DNA of 44,661 nucleotides, from contig NZ_JAAAXQ010000011.1 in the NCBI RefSeq assembly GCF_009916105.1, positions 1-44,661 on the forward strand, in the 5' to 3' direction. Shown piece by piece: positions 41,921-44,661 of this stretch. The notes under the pieces are model-generated. The model saw only the letters and a program-made list of their open reading frames with translations, ran no database searches and was not told the DNA's origin. Each line of letters opens with the position of its first letter. The first letter of the stretch is position 1. This stretch comes from Streptomyces sp. GC420. GTDB taxonomy: Bacteria > Actinomycetota > Actinomycetes > Streptomycetales > Streptomycetaceae. Position numbers and translations under genes: made by a program.

Positions 41921-42616
41921 TCAGCGGATCGCGTCCAGCACCGGCCGCAGTGCCGCCGGGCGCCGGTCGGCCGGCAGATGGTCGACGAGGCGCACCGCGC
42001 AGCCGAGCGCAGCCGCCCCGCCGTCCGCGCGGCGGTCGTCACCCACCATCAGGACATCGCCCGGCTCCTCGCCCAGCGCCTCGCACGCGGTCGCGAAGAG
42101 CCGGGCGTCGGGCTTCTGGATGCCGTGCTCGTACGACAGCACGTACGCGTCCACCAGGGGATCGAGGCCGTGGGCGCGGAAGACCGGCCGCAGGTCCCAG
42201 CCGATGTTGCTGACCACGGCGACCCCCACCCCACGCTCCCGCAGGCCCGCGAGCACCTCCGCGGCGTCCGGGTAGGGCTGCCAAGCCCCGGGCTCCATGT
42301 GGCGGTCGTACAGCGCGTCGTAGAGCTCGGCACCCGGCAGCGGAACCCGACGCGCGAGCCCCGTGTACGCCGCCCGGTGTTCCTCGGCGCTCTTGTCGCG
42401 CACCGCCCACAGGGCGGTCAGCTCGGGCGGGACGGACTCCGGCGAGGCACCGCCGGGCAGCGCCCCGGCCGCGTCCAGTTCCCGCGCGCACCGCAGCAGT
42501 TCCTCCTCCGGAAGGTCGTAGCCCCGCGGACCGAGCACCGCGCGCAGCCACGCCTCGGTGGATTCGACACGGAAGAGTGTCCCGGAGAAGTCGAAGAGCA
42601 CGCCCTTGATCGTCAT
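41921..42616 (-). CDS. HAD-superfamily hydrolase with altered motif I
   Basis: 231 residues from the ATG at 42616. It has HAD layout: motif I GVLFDFSGTLFR, a helical cap (about residues 20-100), motif II VAVVSNIGWDL, motif III region YVLSYEHGIQKPDARLF (Lys) and motif IV VLMVGDDRRADGGAAAL (Asp pair). In phosphatases motif I is DxDGTL, with the second Asp as general acid; here it is Ser (DFSGT). The nucleophile Asp is kept, so phosphoryl transfer remains possible, but the rate or reaction type may differ. The substrate is unknown. Confidence 0.88.
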   Translation of the reverse strand: MTIKGVLFDFSGTLFRVESTEAWLRAVLGPRGYDLPEEELLRCARELDAAGALPGGASPESVPPELTALWAVRDKSAEEHRAAYTGLARRVPLPGAELYDALYDRHMEPGAWQPYPDAAEVLAGLRERGVGVAVVSNIGWDLRPVFRAHGLDPLVDAYVLSYEHGIQKPDARLFATACEALGEEPGDVLMVGDDRRADGGAAALGCAVRLVDHLPADRRPAALRPVLDAIR

Positions 42617-42752
42617 ACGGCGATGCTCCCCGTACGACCAGCCGCGCGACAAGGGCGCCACGGTCTCCCCGGCGGCTTCGCCCGTCCTTCGGGAAGGGTT
42701 GTGCCCTGCCTCGGGCCCCGGCGGCTTCCCCGGCGGCGTCAGGGCCTCCCGC

Positions 42753-43436
42753 TCAGCCTCCGGCGGCGTCCTGCCGCCGCCCGCGCGCGAACGTCGCGAC
42801 GGCGCCCGTGACGAGCGCGGCGCCGAGCAGCCAGCCCGCCAGGACGTCCGAGAACCAGTGGACACCGAGGAAGACCCGGGTGACTCCCACACCCACCACC
42901 GAAACGGCGGCCAGGGCGAGTGCGCAGATCCAGCCCGCTCCCTGGAGTCCTTCCCGGCGCAGCAGCCACAGCAGCAGCCCGAAGCACACCGTCGCCGTCA
43001 TCGCGTGGCCCGAGGGGTACGCCGCGTAGTGCGCCGAGTCCACCGGGTCGGGCCAGACCGGGCGCGCCCGGTCGACGGCGGCTTTGAGGCCCTGCTGCAC
43101 GAGGCTGCCCACGGCGGTCGTCACCGCGACCAGCACCGCGAGCCGGCGGGCACCGCGCCGCACCAGCACCACCACCGTCACCGCCAGCAGCGCGCGCATG
43201 GTCCACGGGTCCCACACCCAGTCGGTCAGCACCCGGTTGGCCTGTGTCAGCGCGGGATACTCGTGCGCCCAGCGGTGGGTGGTGTACGCAACGTCGCGGT
43301 CCACGCCGATGAGAGGCCGCCAGGCGGTGGCGACGAGCGTCAGGAGGACGAGCGAGAGGACCGAGAGCATCCCGCAGACCGTCGGGGCACGGGTGGCCGC
43401 CGGGGCCGGGGAGATGCGTGGGGGCGCTTCGTGCAT
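42753..43436 (-). CDS. PAP2-family membrane phosphatase
   Basis: 227 residues, about five transmembrane helices. The three catalytic PAP2 motifs are present: KAAVDRARP, YPSGHAM, and TRVFLGVHWFSDVLAG (Arg, His, Asp). It should hydrolyse a lipid phosphate or pyrophosphate, such as undecaprenyl pyrophosphate or phosphatidate, on the outer membrane face. The ATG at 43436 (GAGGA seven bases upstream) is preferred to the ATG at 43454. It lies 55 bases after the M56 gene on the same strand. Confidence 0.9.
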   Translation of the reverse strand: MHEAPPRISPAPAATRAPTVCGMLSVLSLVLLTLVATAWRPLIGVDRDVAYTTHRWAHEYPALTQANRVLTDWVWDPWTMRALLAVTVVVLVRRGARRLAVLVAVTTAVGSLVQQGLKAAVDRARPVWPDPVDSAHYAAYPSGHAMTATVCFGLLLWLLRREGLQGAGWICALALAAVSVVGVGVTRVFLGVHWFSDVLAGWLLGAALVTGAVATFARGRRQDAAGG

Positions 43437-43491
43437 ACACCGATCCTCGCCCATCGCCGCCCCTGGGGGCGAACAACGCCCCCGCGCGGGG

Positions 43492-44427
43492 TCACCCCAG
43501 GGCGCGCAGACCGGGGACGAACGCCACCAGCAGGGGGACGGCGGGCACCAGGGCCGCCGTCGCCGTCAGCCGCAGACGGCGGGCAGCGCTGAACCGGGGA
43601 GCCGGCTCCAGCAGCCGGCGGATCCGCGCGGGTACCTGCGCCTCCGCGGTCGGACAGGGCCCGAACGCGCCTCGGTCCTCGTTGAGTTCCACCAGCGCGA
43701 GCGCGATGGTCAGCCGTCCGTATCTCCGTGAGGCGGTGTCGTCGGCGGCCAGCTCCACCAGCCGGTGCATCTCGTCGCGGAACGCGGCGAAGACGGGGAC
43801 CTGGGGGAAACCGTTGGCCAGTGCCGAGGAGCAGTGCAGAAGCCAGTCGTGCCGGGCCCGCGCGTGCCCCTGCTCATGGGCCAGCACGGCGTCGAGCTGG
43901 CGTCCCTTCAGCCTGCGCAGCGCGGCCGTGGTGACGACCAGTTGGGGCGCCGTCCCGGGCAGCCACCAGGCCTCGGGCCTGGCGCCCTCGAGCACCACGA
44001 GCCGCTCCCCGGAGGGCTCCTCGCCGGGCAGCAGCGGGGCCCGGAGCAGCAATTCGGCCCGGCGGTGCCGGTGCCGCACGTGGGCACGCCACACCTCGCG
44101 GGTCAGCATGGCGCCCGTCCACACCCCGCCCAGGGCGAGCAGGGCGGCCAGCCACCCCGCCCAGGAGCCGCCCGCGCCCAGCGCGTACGCCTCGACCACG
44201 CCGTGCGGCGCCGGGGCGAAGACATGCCCGCGCACCACCTGCCAGGCGGTGGCCGCGCTGAAGACCATGGCCAGCGCGCAGGACATCAGCACCGCGGCCA
44301 CCGCGCACTGCCATGCCCACAGCGCGACCACGGGTTCGCGCTCGGCCCAGTCTCCCCGGGACAGCAGCCGGGGCGCGGCCACCGCGGCGAAGGCTCCGAG
44401 AAGCAGCAGCGCGACGGCGAGAATCAT
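43492..44427 (-). CDS. M56-family membrane metalloprotease (BlaR1-like)
   Basis: 311 residues from the ATG at 44427. It has four hydrophobic helices: an N-terminal one (MILAVALLLLGAFAAVAAP), two more before residue 115 and one at the C-terminus (TATAALVPAVPLLVAFVPGL). The zinc site is VLAHEQGHARARHDWLL near residue 182 (HExxH), with the third ligand Glu plausibly in LVELAADDTASRR. Unlike BlaR1 it has no extracellular sensor domain. In Streptomyces such genes usually adjoin a BlaI/MecI-type repressor; none is present between it and the next gene, but one could lie outside the window. Confidence 0.87.
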   Translation of the reverse strand: MILAVALLLLGAFAAVAAPRLLSRGDWAEREPVVALWAWQCAVAAVLMSCALAMVFSAATAWQVVRGHVFAPAPHGVVEAYALGAGGSWAGWLAALLALGGVWTGAMLTREVWRAHVRHRHRRAELLLRAPLLPGEEPSGERLVVLEGARPEAWWLPGTAPQLVVTTAALRRLKGRQLDAVLAHEQGHARARHDWLLHCSSALANGFPQVPVFAAFRDEMHRLVELAADDTASRRYGRLTIALALVELNEDRGAFGPCPTAEAQVPARIRRLLEPAPRFSAARRLRLTATAALVPAVPLLVAFVPGLRALG

Positions 44428-44560
44428 GGTCTCAGCGTATGAGCGCCACGGCGCCCACGGGTACGGCGAGGCACGGCATGTGATGTACGCCACGGTTTCG
44501 TGCGGACACGGAGGCGGCAGCGCGCGGCGCCGCCGGACAAGCACCGGCGGGCGAGCACCG

Positions 44561-44661
44561 TCAGACGAACAGGAGCATGGCGAACATCCCGATGCCCATG
44601 GAAAGACGGCAGACGAGTGCCAGCTCGGGCCGCGTGCTCCACGCCGGGCCCGGACCCGCCC
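44561..44661 (-). CDS. 3' end of a DUF5134-type membrane protein gene (partial)
   Basis: The minus strand ends with codons for ELALVCRLSMGIGMFAMLLFV and a TGA at 44561-44563. The hydrophobic C-terminus and its position before an M56 peptidase gene resemble DUF5134 membrane proteins of Streptomyces. Only about 33 codons are inside the window, so the assignment is tentative. Confidence 0.45.
   Translation of the reverse strand, partial: AGPGPAWSTRPELALVCRLSMGIGMFAMLLFV

Noticed and set aside
1..44661. tRNA, rRNA, prophage or complete insertion sequence
   Set aside because: No cloverleaf, rRNA-like or phage structural gene was seen. The only mobile-element trace is the degraded transposase near 20395-20660.

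Overview
The base composition (about 70% G+C or more, G/C-ending codons, rare TTA codons), the GTG starts and the gene families point to an actinobacterial chromosome, almost certainly Streptomyces. No rRNA, tRNA or CRISPR array is visible. About 33 genes or gene remnants were recognised.

Layout. 17-3738: a two-gene ABC exporter whose upstream subunit carries an in-frame ochre stop. 3916-4638: L,D-transpeptidase-like lipoprotein. 4738-7112: MarR regulator and divergent ABC exporter sharing a nested palindromic operator. 7281-8045: enoyl-CoA hydratase. 8123-18429: an L-rhamnose locus. On the minus strand it holds rhaI, a damaged rhaD, rhaB and lutABC. On the plus strand it holds a secreted BNR propeller protein, a shortened sugar isomerase and a LacI regulator. 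One LacI-type palindrome lies between the two divergent units, and a truncated secreted esterase lies at the far end. 18415-22449: flavin monooxygenase, YjbQ protein, IS5-type transposase remnant, methyltransferase and a frameshifted HxlR regulator. 22567-26385: a protein made only of 13 Ig-like domains, with no leader. 27011-30631: Lrp regulator, FUSC transporter, and a lactonase preceded by a DasR-type site. 30739-36462: CbiX-like protein, GlcNAc-kinase-like ATPase, uracil-DNA glycosylase, BNR propeller and NCS2 permease, all on the minus strand. 36716-44661: small membrane protein, FprA reductase, divergent DUF305 lipoprotein and LVIVD protein, TetR, HAD, PAP2, M56 peptidase and the 3' end of a DUF5134 gene.

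How the genes fit together. In the rhamnose locus the BNR protein (and once the esterase) would act outside the cell on rhamnose-containing plant glycans. RhaI, RhaB and RhaD would convert rhamnose to DHAP and lactaldehyde, and LutABC would oxidise the resulting L-lactate to pyruvate. Here the locus appears damaged. rhaD has a one-base frameshift, has lost its C-terminal dehydrogenase domain and runs directly into rhaB without a stop. The isomerase has apparently lost its central part in frame. The esterase keeps only its N-terminus. No transporter or mutarotase is present.

Single-base lesions (a TAA in the ABC gene, and frameshifts in the esterase, rhaD and HxlR genes) may be real or may be consensus errors. 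The large in-frame losses cannot be base-calling errors, although misassembly is possible. Family identifications come from reading motifs and from memory of the families; no database search was run.
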